DNA of 64,000 nucleotides. It comes from Microbacterium hydrocarbonoxydans (lineage in GTDB: Bacteria; Actinomycetota; Actinomycetes; Actinomycetales; Microbacteriaceae). Location: contig NZ_FNSQ01000005.1 in NCBI RefSeq assembly GCF_900105205.1, positions 372,001 through 436,000 on the forward strand, given 5' to 3'. Shown here piece after piece: positions 16,905 through 25,467 of this stretch. Made by a program: the position numbers and the translations under genes. The notes beneath the pieces are model-generated. The model worked only from the letters and a program-made list of their open reading frames with translations, made no database searches and was not told where the DNA came from. Numbering within the stretch: the stretch's first letter is position 1; each line of letters starts with the position of its first letter.

Positions 16905-18395
16905 ATCACGACGCAAGCGGATGGGCGGTCGACGTCGTATGCGTATGACGGGTTGGATCGCCGCACGGGCGTGACCGACCAGACCCTGCACGGGACGGAC
17001 ACGACCACCACGGCGTGGGACGGGTTCGAGCCCGCCGCGACCGACAGTGACCTGCACGGGGTGACGAGCCTGTTCCGCGACCCCCTCGGCGCCGTCGCCT
17101 ACCAGGCCGGTGCGTCCGGAGGCGAGTGGGTGCTCGGTGACCAGCGCAACGTGACCGCAACCGCGGGCGCGAATGGGCAGATCACCGACCTGGTGAACTA
17201 TGCGGACTTCGGTGGTGCGGAGTATGAGTCCACCGGGTGGGCATCCCTCGTCGGCAACGACCAGCAGCCTGGTGACCCCACCCTCGGCCTGGACAACTAC
17301 TACGCCCGTGACTACGACCCCACGACCGGGTCCTGGGTGCAACCGGATGACTGGCGCGGGTTGTTGGTGCGCCCGCAGTCATTGAACCGGTACTCGTACA
17401 TCGAGAACACCCCGGTGTCGTTCAGTGACGACCTCGGGTACGTCAGAAGCTATATGAGGGCCAGCGGTGGTGGGAATCGTCCGAGTGTGGTCAAGCGTGC
17501 AGCGGCGAAGGCAGGTGCTGCAGCCGGTGTCGCAGCACGGAACGCCAAAGCAGCGGCCGTGCGGACACGGGCCATGGCCAGCCTGACCCGTGGACCCGGC
17601 GGAGGAGTCTCCGGCTTCAAGTCCACGAGCATCTCCCCGCGACACCGTGTCAGCACGCCCATGGCGCGCTCCGCCGGGCTCCTGCCGACGAGGCACCTGC
17701 TCACACCGACCGGCTGCGACCGCATGGACAAGAACTGCGGAGGCAACGGCAACCTCTTCGGCTGGAGCGACGACATCTGGCGCACGATCGGTGCAACTGC
17801 CGTTGGCGTGCTGGTCGGCATCGTTGTAACCGCGGGCGCTATCGCGGCGGCGGGATGCGTCGTGGCCACGCTCGGCGCTTGCGCTGGGGTCATCGCCGCC
17901 GCAGCCATCATTGGTGGCGCCGCGGGCGGATTGGCGTCCTACCTCTTCGCCACGCCAGCGAGGGAGCGAACGCCATCAGAGATGGTCCTTTCGACCTTGG
18001 TCGGCGCCGCAGGCGGAGCGATTGGTTCCATTGCCGGTGCGCTGATCAGCCGCGTCATCGCGGGCACTGTCGCGGGAGTTGGATCCAAATCAGGATCGGC
18101 GTTGGGAGGAGCTCAAGTCGGAACAACGCTGAGTCGCTCCCAACTGAACCCAACTCAGCTAGCGGATCTGAACCGATACACGAAGAGACTGCCAAAGGGT
18201 GCAGGTGAAACGACGATTACGCAGGGAGCAGACGGGACCCTGAAGTTCTCGGCGGTAGTGCCCGGGATTGTTCCCGGTTCCTCTGCGATATACACCAAAG
18301 TCGTCGACGCTTCGGGCAAAACGATTGGATACTTTAAGACTACGGTTACCCCAGACGGCTCTATCGCCCATATCAAGGATAAATTCGTCAAATGA
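16905..18395 (+). CDS. RHS core C-terminal fragment with toxin tip B (headless)
   Basis: About 497 codons of RHS sequence begin abruptly at 'TTQADGRSTSYAYDGLDRRTG' with no upstream RHS repeats. The frame is open upstream only through unrelated DNA under the DUF4279 gene. The diagnostic RHS core end is present ('GLDNYYARDYDPTTGSW', 'SLNRYSYIENTPVSFSDDLGY'), after which the variable tip starts. The tip has an Arg/Ala-rich linker, long hydrophobic stretches (about 17800-18080) and a C-terminal domain of about 95 residues ('KRLPKGAGETTITQGADG', 'YFKTTVTPDGSIAHIKDKF'), probably a toxin. A putative immunity gene overlaps its stop by 4 bases. Without a head or secretion signal it is probably an orphan cassette kept for recombination, or a relic. 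Confidence 0.65.
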   Translation: MTTQADGRSTSYAYDGLDRRTGVTDQTLHGTDTTTTAWDGFEPAATDSDLHGVTSLFRDPLGAVAYQAGASGGEWVLGDQRNVTATAGANGQITDLVNYADFGGAEYESTGWASLVGNDQQPGDPTLGLDNYYARDYDPTTGSWVQPDDWRGLLVRPQSLNRYSYIENTPVSFSDDLGYVRSYMRASGGGNRPSVVKRAAAKAGAAAGVAARNAKAAAVRTRAMASLTRGPGGGVSGFKSTSISPRHRVSTPMARSAGLLPTRHLLTPTGCDRMDKNCGGNGNLFGWSDDIWRTIGATAVGVLVGIVVTAGAIAAAGCVVATLGACAGVIAAAAIIGGAAGGLASYLFATPARERTPSEMVLSTLVGAAGGAIGSIAGALISRVIAGTVAGVGSKSGSALGGAQVGTTLSRSQLNPTQLADLNRYTKRLPKGAGETTITQGADGTLKFSAVVPGIVPGSSAIYTKVVDASGKTIGYFKTTVTPDGSIAHIKDKFVK

Positions 18396-18745
18396 ATCGA
18401 AAGCGAGCAAGACTGACGTTGCTGCGAGCACTCGTGACCTGGGACGGAGACCCTGCCCAACTCACGCGCGAGCTTCTGTCATCTCCGCCTTTCGTTCGTT
18501 CGGGGCTGGTCGTCTTGCGTCTTCAAGATATCGATGCTGCAATCCGGCGCTTCGTCAGCGGAAGGGCTAGTGCGGAGGATCTGGCCGATTGGGCAGAGTG
18601 CGTCCACACAGTTGAAGACATTGACTTGGATGATGCGGCTCGCGACCTTATTGCACAGGCGCTTTTCGAGCTCTCCACCCCCGAACTGTTTGGCTCTATG
18701 GAAGACATCTCGACCTCACTGCTTCGCCGAATCAGCTCCAGTTGA
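18392..18745 (+). CDS. Putative immunity protein for tip B
   Basis: A 117-residue helical protein whose ATG overlaps the stop of the tip B frame (ATGA), a strong sign of co-translation. Its middle and C-terminal part are acidic ('LQDIDAAIRRFVSGRASAED', 'WAECVHTVEDIDLDDAARDL'). The family name is not recognised. The assignment as immunity rests on position, small size, acidity and coupling to the toxin tip. Early codons are AT-richer than the window average. Confidence 0.6.
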   Translation: MNRKRARLTLLRALVTWDGDPAQLTRELLSSPPFVRSGLVVLRLQDIDAAIRRFVSGRASAEDLADWAECVHTVEDIDLDDAARDLIAQALFELSTPELFGSMEDISTSLLRRISSS

Positions 18746-19184
18746 GCTGGAGACGCCCGCGCCGGCAAACGCTGCGAGGCGCATCGACAGTTTCGGATGC
18801 GCTTGGCAACATCTCAGTCGCTAGCGGGGATTCGCTTGTCGTGGGAGGTGACAATCCCGGCCTGATCACGACTACGGATGAGCCTCCCCACTTGGAGCAC
18901 GGATACCACTACTACGTGCAGCTCAACGAGGAAGAGGGAATCGTGTCCTCTGCTCGTTACTCGATTCCACCAGCGGGGCTCGGAAAGGGCGAGTCGTTGA
19001 CCTCGCACGGTGACGTCCGTACGACTGCGTGCGAGTGGCCCGATCGAACTGGGACAGTAACCGCACCGCGTGGGCGGTCACCGGTGCAGAAGCGGGCGAT
19101 TCTGCCCTGACGGCGACGTTCAACCCGGCGGGCCAGCTCACGGGGACGACAACCACGGTCTACATAGGTGGCGATTTCTCACCG
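18746..19184 (+). pseudogene. Decayed coding debris after the RHS cassettes
   Basis: No intact gene. One frame (18742-19110) reads protein-like sequence ('GDSLVVGGDNPGLITTTDEP', 'YHYYVQLNEEEGIVSSARYS') that degenerates near 19000. Another frame (about 19040-19180) reads 'TAWAVTGAEAGDSALTATFN' and 'GQLTGTTTTVYIGGDF'. This looks like remnants of at least two former genes, perhaps more toxin-locus parts, but no family could be named. Confidence 0.4.
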
Positions 19185-19204
19185 CGGAGACGATCGGAGC
19201 GCAG

Positions 19205-19444
19205 ATGCGGCATCCCTACGAGGTGACGGCTTTCGTCGAGCGAGGCTGGTGGCTGGTGCACGCCGTCGACGTCGGCGCACAGGTGCGGGTCAGCACGCTC
19301 GCGGAAGTCGAATCTGCGGCCCGCGAGCTCTATGCGCGGCGTCTCGGCATGAAGCTGGCCGACGTCGCGGTCACCATCCAGGTGTACCGGTCGACTCCTG
19401 CAGCGGTCATCCGCGCCCGCTGGATCGGGCGCGTACGCCGCTGA
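19205..19444 (+). CDS. Small HicB-like domain protein
   Basis: A 79-residue protein from ATG 19205 with GGAG 5 bases upstream. The fold pattern 'YEVTAFVERGWWLVHAVDVG..VRVSTLAEVESAARELYARRLG' resembles the partial RNase H fold of HicB-type antitoxin domains: a beta strand, a WW-containing strand, then a helix. No HicA partner or DNA-binding domain is seen beside it, so a toxin-antitoxin role is not supported. It ends 6 bases before the convergent DUF808 gene. Function unknown. Confidence 0.5.
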   Translation: MRHPYEVTAFVERGWWLVHAVDVGAQVRVSTLAEVESAARELYARRLGMKLADVAVTIQVYRSTPAAVIRARWIGRVRR

Positions 19445-19450
19445 CCGGCG

Positions 19451-20368
19451 TCACACGTGGACGTCTGCCGGCGACTCCTCGCCCTCGTGGAAGCTGGGCT
19501 TCTTGCCGATCAGGCGGCCGATGCCGAGGATGACACCGACGACGATCAGACCGGCGACGAGACCGGCGATGGCGGAGAACAGGGTGTCGCCGATCCAGAC
19601 GATGACGCCGCCGGCAGGCTCCAGGAAGTGCTCGATGGCGTGCAGGATGTCGGCGCCGAAGTGCACGCCCACCTCGCCGAGGTTCACCAGCAGCAGGTGG
19701 CCGCCGACCCACAGCATCGCCACGGTGCCGAGGATGCTGATGAAGCGGAAGACGGCCGGCATCGACCGGACGATCCTGGTGCCGGTGTGACGAACCCGCT
19801 TCGAGGGGTTCTTCGCCATCTTCAGGCCGATGTCGTCGATCTTCACCAGCAGCGCGACGGCCCCGTAGACGACGCCGGTCATGAGCAGGGCGATCACCGC
19901 GAGGATCGCCAGGGTGGTCCAGATGTCGAGGCCAGCCTCGAGGTTCGCGAGCGAGATCAGCATGATCTCCGTCGAGAGGATCAGGTCGGTGCGCACCGCA
20001 CCCCACACGAGCTTGTTCTCGTTGCGGGCGCTCTCATCGGCGTGGCCGTGCTGCACGCCGAACCACTCGAGCACCTTCTCGGCACCCTCGAAGCACAGAT
20101 ACGCGCCACCGAGGATCAGCAGGTAGGGCAGCACCCACGGCGCGAAGGCCGTCAGCAGCAGCGCGATGGGGATGATGATGAGGAACTTGTTGGCCAGCGA
20201 TCCGACGGCGATCTTCGCGACCACCGGCAGCTCGCGAGCGGGCGTGATGCCCTGCACGTACTGCGGGGTGACGGCGGCGTCGTCGATCACGACGCCGGCG
20301 GCCTTGGCCGAGGCCTTCATCGCCGCGCTGAGGATGTCATCGACGACGGCGAGCAGTCCAACCGACAT
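19451..20368 (-). CDS. DUF808 (YedI-like) inner-membrane protein
   Basis: A 305-residue multi-spanning membrane protein. The start 'MSVGLLAVVDDILSAAMKAS' is chosen because AGGGAG lies just upstream and it matches the usual family N-terminus; a longer frame adds 12 unlikely residues. Several hydrophobic helices are clear, for example 'FLIIIPIALLLTAFAPWVLP', two in the middle and two near the C-terminus. The DUF808 hallmark 'GGAYLCFEGAEKVLEWF' is present. Molecular function is undefined for the family. The gene stands alone, divergent from msrB. Confidence 0.88.
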   Translation of the reverse strand: MSVGLLAVVDDILSAAMKASAKAAGVVIDDAAVTPQYVQGITPARELPVVAKIAVGSLANKFLIIIPIALLLTAFAPWVLPYLLILGGAYLCFEGAEKVLEWFGVQHGHADESARNENKLVWGAVRTDLILSTEIMLISLANLEAGLDIWTTLAILAVIALLMTGVVYGAVALLVKIDDIGLKMAKNPSKRVRHTGTRIVRSMPAVFRFISILGTVAMLWVGGHLLLVNLGEVGVHFGADILHAIEHFLEPAGGVIVWIGDTLFSAIAGLVAGLIVVGVILGIGRLIGKKPSFHEGEESPADVHV

Positions 20369-20523
20369 GTGCGTCTCCCTGGGGGTATGTGTCCGGCTGA
20401 GCAACTCTATCGACTGCTTTCGAACTCACAGCGCGCTCACAGTTCCGCGGGACCAAATCGGGCCTCCGCCTGGTTCTCCTCTATGACGCTGCAGCCAGCC
20501 GCGTCAGACAAAGGAGACAGACC

Positions 20524-21012
20524 ATGTCGAACGAGTACGGCAAGACCCCGCAGGCGGTCAGCGACCTCACGCACCTGCAGTACGAGGTGACGCAGGAGGA
20601 TGCCACCGAGCCGCCCTTCCGCAACGCCTACTGGAACAACCACGACGACGGCATCTACGTCGACGTCGTCTCGGGCCAGCCGCTGTTCGCGTCGACCGAC
20701 AAGTTCGACAGCGGCACCGGATGGCCGAGCTTCACCAAGCCGATCGAGCCGGATGCGGTCACCACCCGCACCGATCGCACCCTGTGGATGAAGCGCACCG
20801 AGGCCCGCTCCAGCGGCGCCGACAGCCACCTCGGGCACGTCTTCGACGACGGACCGAGGGATGCCGGTGGCCTCCGCTACTGCATGAACTCCGCCGCCCT
20901 GCGCTTCATCCCGGCTGACAGCCTGGAAGATGAGGGGTACGGTCGCTACCGTCACCTCTTCGCCGGCTCCGACGCCGACACCACCGCATCCACCTCTGAG
21001 GAGCAGTCATGA
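20524..21012 (+). CDS. msrB: Peptide-methionine (R)-S-oxide reductase MsrB
   Basis: A 162-residue enzyme that reduces the R epimer of methionine sulfoxide in oxidised proteins. Motifs present: '[11 protein letters not shown]', '[10 protein letters not shown]' and '[13 protein letters not shown]', whose Cys is the expected catalytic residue. The pairs of CxxC zinc ligands of the zinc-binding MsrB type are not present: the region after 'GIYVD' reads VVSG. This is therefore a zinc-free form. ATG follows AAAGGAGA. The stop overlaps the msrA start by 4 bases (ATGA), giving a two-gene repair operon. Confidence 0.95.
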   Translation: MSNEYGKTPQAVSDLTHLQYEVTQEDATEPPFRNAYWNNHDDGIYVDVVSGQPLFASTDKFDSGTGWPSFTKPIEPDAVTTRTDRTLWMKRTEARSSGADSHLGHVFDDGPRDAGGLRYCMNSAALRFIPADSLEDEGYGRYRHLFAGSDADTTASTSEEQS

Positions 21013-21554
21013 CCGACACCGGAACCATCACCCGCACCCCCGGGACCGAGACCGCCGTGCTCGCCGGCGGTTGTTTCTGGGGCATGGAAGACCTGATCCG
21101 CCGCCAGCCCGGCGTGCTCGACACCCGTGTCGGCTACACCGGCGGCAGCAACGATCACGCGACCTACCGCAACCACCCCGGCCACGCCGAGGCTGTGGAG
21201 ATCGTCTTCGATCCCACGAAGACGACGTACCGCGACATCCTCGCGTTCTTCTTCCAGATCCACGACCCGTCGACAAAGGACCGTCAGGGAAACGACATCG
21301 GCTCGAGCTACCGCTCGGCGATCTTCCCGCTCACCCCCGAGCAGGAGGCCGTCGCCCGTGACACCATCGCGGACGTCGACGCCTCCGGCCTGTGGCCGGG
21401 CAAGGCCGTGACCACGATCGAGCCCGCTGGCCCGTTCTGGCAGGCCGAGGAGGAGCACCAGGACTACCTGATCAAGTACCCGAACGGCTACACGTGCCAC
21501 TTCCCGCGTGCAGGATGGGTGCTGCCCCAGCGCGAGCAGAGCGCCACGGTCTGA
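21009..21554 (+). CDS. msrA: Peptide-methionine (S)-S-oxide reductase MsrA
   Basis: A 181-residue enzyme acting on the S epimer of methionine sulfoxide. The catalytic motif '[13 protein letters not shown]' is near residues 17-29. Other family blocks are '[20 protein letters not shown]', 'FFQIHDPST' and '[14 protein letters not shown]'. It is translationally coupled to msrB through an ATGA overlap. With the nearby Fur-katA pair it forms an oxidative-stress neighbourhood, though the two are transcribed separately. A hairpin follows the stop. Confidence 0.96.
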   Translation: MTDTGTITRTPGTETAVLAGGCFWGMEDLIRRQPGVLDTRVGYTGGSNDHATYRNHPGHAEAVEIVFDPTKTTYRDILAFFFQIHDPSTKDRQGNDIGSSYRSAIFPLTPEQEAVARDTIADVDASGLWPGKAVTTIEPAGPFWQAEEEHQDYLIKYPNGYTCHFPRAGWVLPQREQSATV

Positions 21555-21564
21555 CGGACGCACC

Positions 21565-21598
21565 GAGAGCCCTTCGTCCTGACGGACGGGGGGCTCTT
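21565..21598 (+). terminator. Hairpin after msrA
   Basis: GAGAGCCC pairs with GGGCTCTT, and inside it GTCC pairs with GGAC around a TGAC loop, giving an extended imperfect stem 10 bases past the msrA stop. It probably ends the msrBA transcript. The following ~100 bases hold a short imperfect direct repeat (GTCAGTGCAT..GCGTCGGTG at about 21631 and 21661) and no gene. Confidence 0.6.
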
Positions 21599-21710
21599 GT
21601 CGTGCTGGTGCGTGTCGGAGTTCGCTGGATGTGTCAGTGCATGCGCGTCGGTGCAGCGCCGTCAGTGCATATGCGTCGGTGGCCGGCTCTGGCCGCGGAA
21701 CGGGCGATGG

Positions 21711-22520
21711 TCAGGCCTCGGAGAGGAAGGCCAACGCCGCCTCCTTGAAGGCGCGCGAACCCGGGGCGTTGAAGTGGTTGCGATCCGGGATCTCGAAGAA
21801 CCTCCCCTGAGGGGCGGCGGACGCCAAAGCCTTCGAACCCTCGATGATCGCATCCTTCGACCCGGTGGCGAACAGGATGGGCCCCGCCGGAGCATTCGAC
21901 GGGTCGGGGTCGATGGTCCGTGACGACCGCATCCCCTCGGCCAGGGCGACGAGCGCCGCGAGGTCGTTGCCCGGCACTCGCTCGGTCAGCGTGATGTAGT
22001 TCTGCGTCGTCGCATCGCTCACCGGGGTGCCGTCGGCCAGGTACGCACGCACCTGGTCGAGATCCAGGCGGGCGAGCGGGATGCCGTCCGGCACGCCGCC
22101 GAGCACGGCACGACCGATCCGGTGCGGCAGGTCGCGGACGACCTCCCATCCGACGCGGGCGCCGAGTGAATAGCCGACGTAGAAGGCGTCGTCGACGAGA
22201 TACGCGTCCATGACCGTCTCGACGTCGGTCGCCAGGGTGCGGATGCCGTACGCATCGGGCTGATGCGGCTTCTGGCTGAGGCCGTGGCCGCGCTGATCGA
22301 GGGCCAGCACGCGGTATCCGGCCTTGGTGAGCTCGCGCACCCACCCCGTGAGCACCCAGGTGTCGCGGGCGCTCGAGGCGAAACCGTGCACGATCACCAC
22401 CACCGGAGCGTCGAGCTCGCCCCACGTGTACGTCGCGAGGCGTGTGCCGTCAGCGGCGTACACCTGCTGAGGTTCGGGCATGTTGGTCAGGTCGGAGAGA
22501 GGGACAGCCACGGCATCCAT
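21711..22520 (-). CDS. Alpha/beta hydrolase
   Basis: A roughly 269-residue cytosolic alpha/beta-hydrolase, substrate unknown. Visible elements: the oxyanion segment 'VVVIVHGFASSARDTW', 'LDQRGHGLS', the nucleophile elbow 'VGYSLGARVGWE' (Ser in GYSLG), and a late 'GSKDAIIEGSKAL' plus 'DRNHFNAPGSRAF', supplying the likely Asp and His. AGGAGG sits directly before ATGATG; the second ATG (22520) leaves a 3-base gap and a GTG at 22511 leaves 12, so the exact start is uncertain. It lies downstream of the katA terminator and is probably a separate unit. Confidence 0.88.
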   Translation of the reverse strand: MDAVAVPLSDLTNMPEPQQVYAADGTRLATYTWGELDAPVVVIVHGFASSARDTWVLTGWVRELTKAGYRVLALDQRGHGLSQKPHQPDAYGIRTLATDVETVMDAYLVDDAFYVGYSLGARVGWEVVRDLPHRIGRAVLGGVPDGIPLARLDLDQVRAYLADGTPVSDATTQNYITLTERVPGNDLAALVALAEGMRSSRTIDPDPSNAPAGPILFATGSKDAIIEGSKALASAAPQGRFFEIPDRNHFNAPGSRAFKEAALAFLSEA

Positions 22521-22564
22521 CATCCTCCTGCTCCGTGGTCGGTCGCATCGCGCGGCGGGCGGCA

Positions 22565-22613
22565 CCCGAAACCCGGCCCCGAAACCCGGCCCCGAAAACC
22601 CGTCCCCGAAAAC
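22565..22613. repeat. Short tandem repeat CCCGAAACCCGGCC
   Basis: About three and a half imperfect 13-14-base units lie between the hydrolase start and the katA terminator, with the last unit altered to CCGAAAACCCGTCC. It is non-coding. It resembles other heptamer-derived simple repeats in this window (see 32899-32981, reading CGGTTCC) and is probably slippage-generated. Confidence 0.6.
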
Positions 22614-22618
22614 AGGAA

Positions 22619-22671
22619 GAACGCCCGAGGTCAGGAGAATCCGGTGGGATTCGTCCTGATCTCGGGCGTTC
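22619..22671 (-). terminator. Strong terminator downstream of katA
   Basis: GAACGCCCGAG-G-TCAGGA on the left pairs with TCCTGAT-CTCGGGCGTTC on the right and extends through GAATCC/GGATTC, giving a stem of about 24 base pairs with one mismatch and one bulge. It lies 50 bases past the katA stop and probably terminates the fur-katA transcript. Confidence 0.75.
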
Positions 22672-22721
22672 GTCCTGCGCTCAGCAGGATGCTGCGCGGC
22701 AGAAGGCAGAGCGGATGCGGC

Positions 22722-24191
22722 TCAGAAGCGCGCGCGCAGAGCCTCACCGAGCGATGCGTCGACGTTCGTCCAGTACTGGAAGAACCGCTCGCGGATCGCG
22801 TCGATCGTGATGCCCTGGCCCTGGCCGGTCAGGGTGTCGAGGAAGCGCGCCCGCTGCTCGTCGTCGAAGACCGTGCGGTACAGCGTGCCCGCCTGGCCGA
22901 AGTCGTCGTCGTCCAGGTGCAGGGTCGCCGCGGCGCGGATCAGCTCGCCGTCCGACTCCCAGCTCGCCTCGACGCCGGCGGCCGGGTCGGCCGTGGGCCC
23001 ACCGGCCGCACCGTAGGAGTTCGGCGTGTAGACGCGGTGCTCGGCCGGGTTGAACTTGTACTGCATCTGGCCCTCGTGCATGTAGTTGCGCACTTCGGCC
23101 GCGTGCGGCTGGTTGACCGGCAGCTGGTTGTAGTTCGCACCGATGCGGTAGCGCTGAGCATCCGAATAGGCGAACACGCGAGCCATGAGCATCTTGTCGG
23201 GCGAGATGCCCGTGCCGGGAACCTGGTTGCCGGGCGAGAAGGCGGCCTGCTCGATCTCGGCGAAGAAGTTCTGCGGGTTGCGGTCGAGCGTGAACGTGCC
23301 GACCTTGATGCGCGGGTAGTCCTTCTTCGACCAGGTCTTGGTGAGGTCGAACGGGTTGAAGCGGTAGGTCTTGCCCTCTTCATACGGCATGACCTGCACG
23401 TAGACATCCCACGAGGGGGCGTCGCCGCTCGCGATCGCGTCGAACAGGTCGCGACGGTAGTAGTCGGCATCCGATCCGGCGAGCTTCTCGGCCTCTTCGG
23501 CGCTCATCGCCTCGACGCCCTGCTTCGAGAGGAAGTGGTACTGCACCCAGAAGCGCTCGCCGGCGGCGTTGACCCACTGGTAGGTGTGCGATCCGTAGCC
23601 GTTCATGTGGCGCCAGCTGCGCGGCAGGCCACGGTCGCCCATGAGGTACGTGACCTGGTGGGCGGACTCGGGGGAGAGGGTCCAGAAGTCCCACTGCATG
23701 TCGGCGTCGCGCAGACCGGAGTCGCCGAGGCGCTTCTGCGAGTGGATGAAGTCCGGGAACTTCATGGCGTCGCGCAGGAAGAAGGTCGGGGTGTTGTTGC
23801 CGACGATGTCGAGGTTGCCCTCGGACGTGTAGAAGCGCAGCGCGAAGCCGCGGACGTCGCGCCACGTGTCGGGGGAGCCCTGCTCGCCAGCGACCGACGA
23901 GAAGCGCAGCAGCGTCTCGCTCTGAGCGCCCGGCTGGAAGGCCGCGGCACGGGTGTAGGCCGAGACGTCCTCGGTCACGGTGAACGTACCGAAGGCTCCG
24001 CCGCCCTTGGCGTGCGGGTTGCGCTCCGGCACGCGCTCGCGGTTGAACGACGCGAGCTTCTCGACGAGGTAGCGGTCGTGCAGAACGGTGGGGCCGTCTG
24101 CTCCGACGGTGAGCGAGTGGGCATCGCTCGCGACGGGGGTACCCGTCTGGGTGGTGGTCGCCGGGGTCGGCGTGGTCGATGGGTCGGTCAT
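22722..24191 (-). CDS. katA: Catalase, monofunctional small-subunit heme type
   Basis: A 489-residue heme catalase that splits hydrogen peroxide. Key parts: the active-site His in '[16 protein letters not shown]' (about residue 62), the Asn-containing distal pocket further on ('[20 protein letters not shown]'), and the proximal heme Tyr in '[14 protein letters not shown]'. The Thr/Pro-rich first 25 residues are variable in the family. It follows the Fur-type regulator after 64 bases on the same strand, so both genes are likely controlled from the palindrome at 24692. A strong terminator lies after the stop. Confidence 0.97.
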   Translation of the reverse strand: MTDPSTTPTPATTTQTGTPVASDAHSLTVGADGPTVLHDRYLVEKLASFNRERVPERNPHAKGGGAFGTFTVTEDVSAYTRAAAFQPGAQSETLLRFSSVAGEQGSPDTWRDVRGFALRFYTSEGNLDIVGNNTPTFFLRDAMKFPDFIHSQKRLGDSGLRDADMQWDFWTLSPESAHQVTYLMGDRGLPRSWRHMNGYGSHTYQWVNAAGERFWVQYHFLSKQGVEAMSAEEAEKLAGSDADYYRRDLFDAIASGDAPSWDVYVQVMPYEEGKTYRFNPFDLTKTWSKKDYPRIKVGTFTLDRNPQNFFAEIEQAAFSPGNQVPGTGISPDKMLMARVFAYSDAQRYRIGANYNQLPVNQPHAAEVRNYMHEGQMQYKFNPAEHRVYTPNSYGAAGGPTADPAAGVEASWESDGELIRAAATLHLDDDDFGQAGTLYRTVFDDEQRARFLDTLTGQGQGITIDAIRERFFQYWTNVDASLGEALRARF

Positions 24192-24255
24192 GTTCTTCTC
24201 CTTCTGCGCGCAGGCACGACGACGATGCTCCCGGGGTCGGGAGAGGCGGCGGATG

Positions 24256-24678
24256 CTACTGCGCGGCGTTCTGGCAACTGGGGCACAGGCCCCAGAAGGT
24301 CACTTCGGCTGTCTGGACGGTGAATCCCCCCGCCGAAGACGGGGTGAGGCACGGCGCTTCGCCGACGACGCAGTCCACATCGCCGACCGCACCGCATCGG
24401 GTGCAGACGACGTGATGGTGGTTGTCGCCGATGCGCCGTTCGTAGAGCGCCGCGGAGCCTGCCGGTTCGATCCGGCGGAGCAGCCCCGCCGTCGTCAGGT
24501 CCGCGAGGATGTTGTGCACCGACTGGATCGACGTCGTCGGCAGCACCTCGGACACGGCGCGGTAGACCCGCTCCGCATCCGTGTGGGCCATGGACTCCAT
24601 GACCTCGAGCACCGCGACGCGGCCGGCGGTCGCCCGCAGCCCCGCCTCATGCAGTGCGGAGTCGAAGTCGGTGTCCAT
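24256..24678 (-). CDS. furA: Fur/PerR-family regulator of the catalase gene
   Basis: A 140-residue metal-dependent repressor. The N-terminal winged helix ('[20 protein letters not shown]', '[20 protein letters not shown]') is followed by a dimer domain with the metal-site string '[19 protein letters not shown]' and a C-terminal 'CPSC' pair for structural zinc. It lies upstream of katA in the same direction, the furA-kat arrangement known in actinobacteria, so peroxide-responsive (PerR-like) control is the best guess. A perfect 12-base-arm palindrome lies 14 bases before the start codon, which suggests autoregulation. Confidence 0.92.
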   Translation of the reverse strand: MDTDFDSALHEAGLRATAGRVAVLEVMESMAHTDAERVYRAVSEVLPTTSIQSVHNILADLTTAGLLRRIEPAGSAALYERRIGDNHHHVVCTRCGAVGDVDCVVGEAPCLTPSSAGGFTVQTAEVTFWGLCPSCQNAAQ

Positions 24679-24691
24679 GCCTCCACCGTAT

Positions 24692-24720
24692 CCGTTCTTT
24701 TGAATTACTCAAAAGAACGG
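24692..24720. promoter_or_regulatory. Perfect Fur/PerR-type palindrome upstream of furA-katA
   Basis: CCGTTCTTTTGA and TCAAAAGAACGG flank the 5-base centre ATTAC, a 29-base inverted repeat with no mismatch and an AT-rich core in otherwise high-GC DNA. It sits 14 bases upstream of the furA start codon, where repressor binding would block transcription. It is the most likely operator for the furA-katA operon. Confidence 0.75.
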
Positions 24721-24746
24721 CGTGTCGGGCGCGGCGTGCGGGAAGA

Positions 24747-25397
24747 TCAGGACTCCGACGGCGCAAGGGGCAGCTCGAGGCCGTAATTCCAGGTCAGGAT
24801 CGCCGGCTGCTCGCGATAGAAGCTCAGCACAGACACCGATCCGGCATCCAGGGTGATCTGCGCACCGAATCGCGGAGCGAGGCGCAGGTAGACCGCGGTG
24901 AGGATGCGGAGGAAGTGGCCGTGCGCGACCAGTGCCACATCTCCGTCGACGAGTGCGGGCAGAACCCGGGTGAGCACGCGCGATGCCCGCGCTGCCACCT
25001 CCTCGACGGTCTCGCCGGGCGTCTTGCCCCGGATCACACCGTGGGTGAAGGCGCTCCAGTCGTAGCCGAGCTCCTCGCGGATGTCCTTCGTCGTGCGCCC
25101 CTCGTACCCGCCGTAGTCCCACTCGACGAGGAGCGGATCGACCTCGGCGTGCAGCCCGGCGAGCTCGGCCGTCCGGCGGGCGCGTTCCAGGGGCGAGCAC
25201 AGCACGAGGGAGAAGTCGTAGTCCGCGACCAGCTGTCCCGCACCACGGGCGAGATCCTCGCCGCGGGGCGTGAGGGGGATGTCGGTGAGCCCGGTGTGGA
25301 ATCCCGCCTTCGACCACTCCGTCTCGCCATGGCGCAGTAGCACCAGCTTGCCGGTCGGGTTGTCGGGCGAGGGGTGGTCGGGCAGCGGATCGTTCAT
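24747..25397 (-). CDS. Histidine phosphatase (phosphoglycerate mutase-like)
   Basis: A 216-residue member of the histidine phosphatase superfamily. The start 'MNDPLPDHPS' at 25397 is chosen for its GGAGTG ribosome site; a longer frame upstream reads Arg/Cys-rich noise. The catalytic 'VLLRHGETEWSKAGFHTGLTDIPLT' holds the RHG nucleophile at about residues 21-23. 'LCSPLERARRTAEL', 'EWDYGGYEG' and 'ALVAHGHFLRILTAVYL' (second His) complete the active site. Substrate not predictable. A monocistronic gene. Confidence 0.92.
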   Translation of the reverse strand: MNDPLPDHPSPDNPTGKLVLLRHGETEWSKAGFHTGLTDIPLTPRGEDLARGAGQLVADYDFSLVLCSPLERARRTAELAGLHAEVDPLLVEWDYGGYEGRTTKDIREELGYDWSAFTHGVIRGKTPGETVEEVAARASRVLTRVLPALVDGDVALVAHGHFLRILTAVYLRLAPRFGAQITLDAGSVSVLSFYREQPAILTWNYGLELPLAPSES

Positions 25398-25467
25398 GGT
25401 CACTCCGTCACCGTAGTCCGAACGCATCCCGGGCGGACACCCCTGCGTGACACGCCCACCACAGGAC

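Noticed and set aside
22263..24323. A 686-codon plus-strand frame across hydrolase and catalase
   Set aside because: It is antisense to katA, which is certain, and has no recognisable domain.
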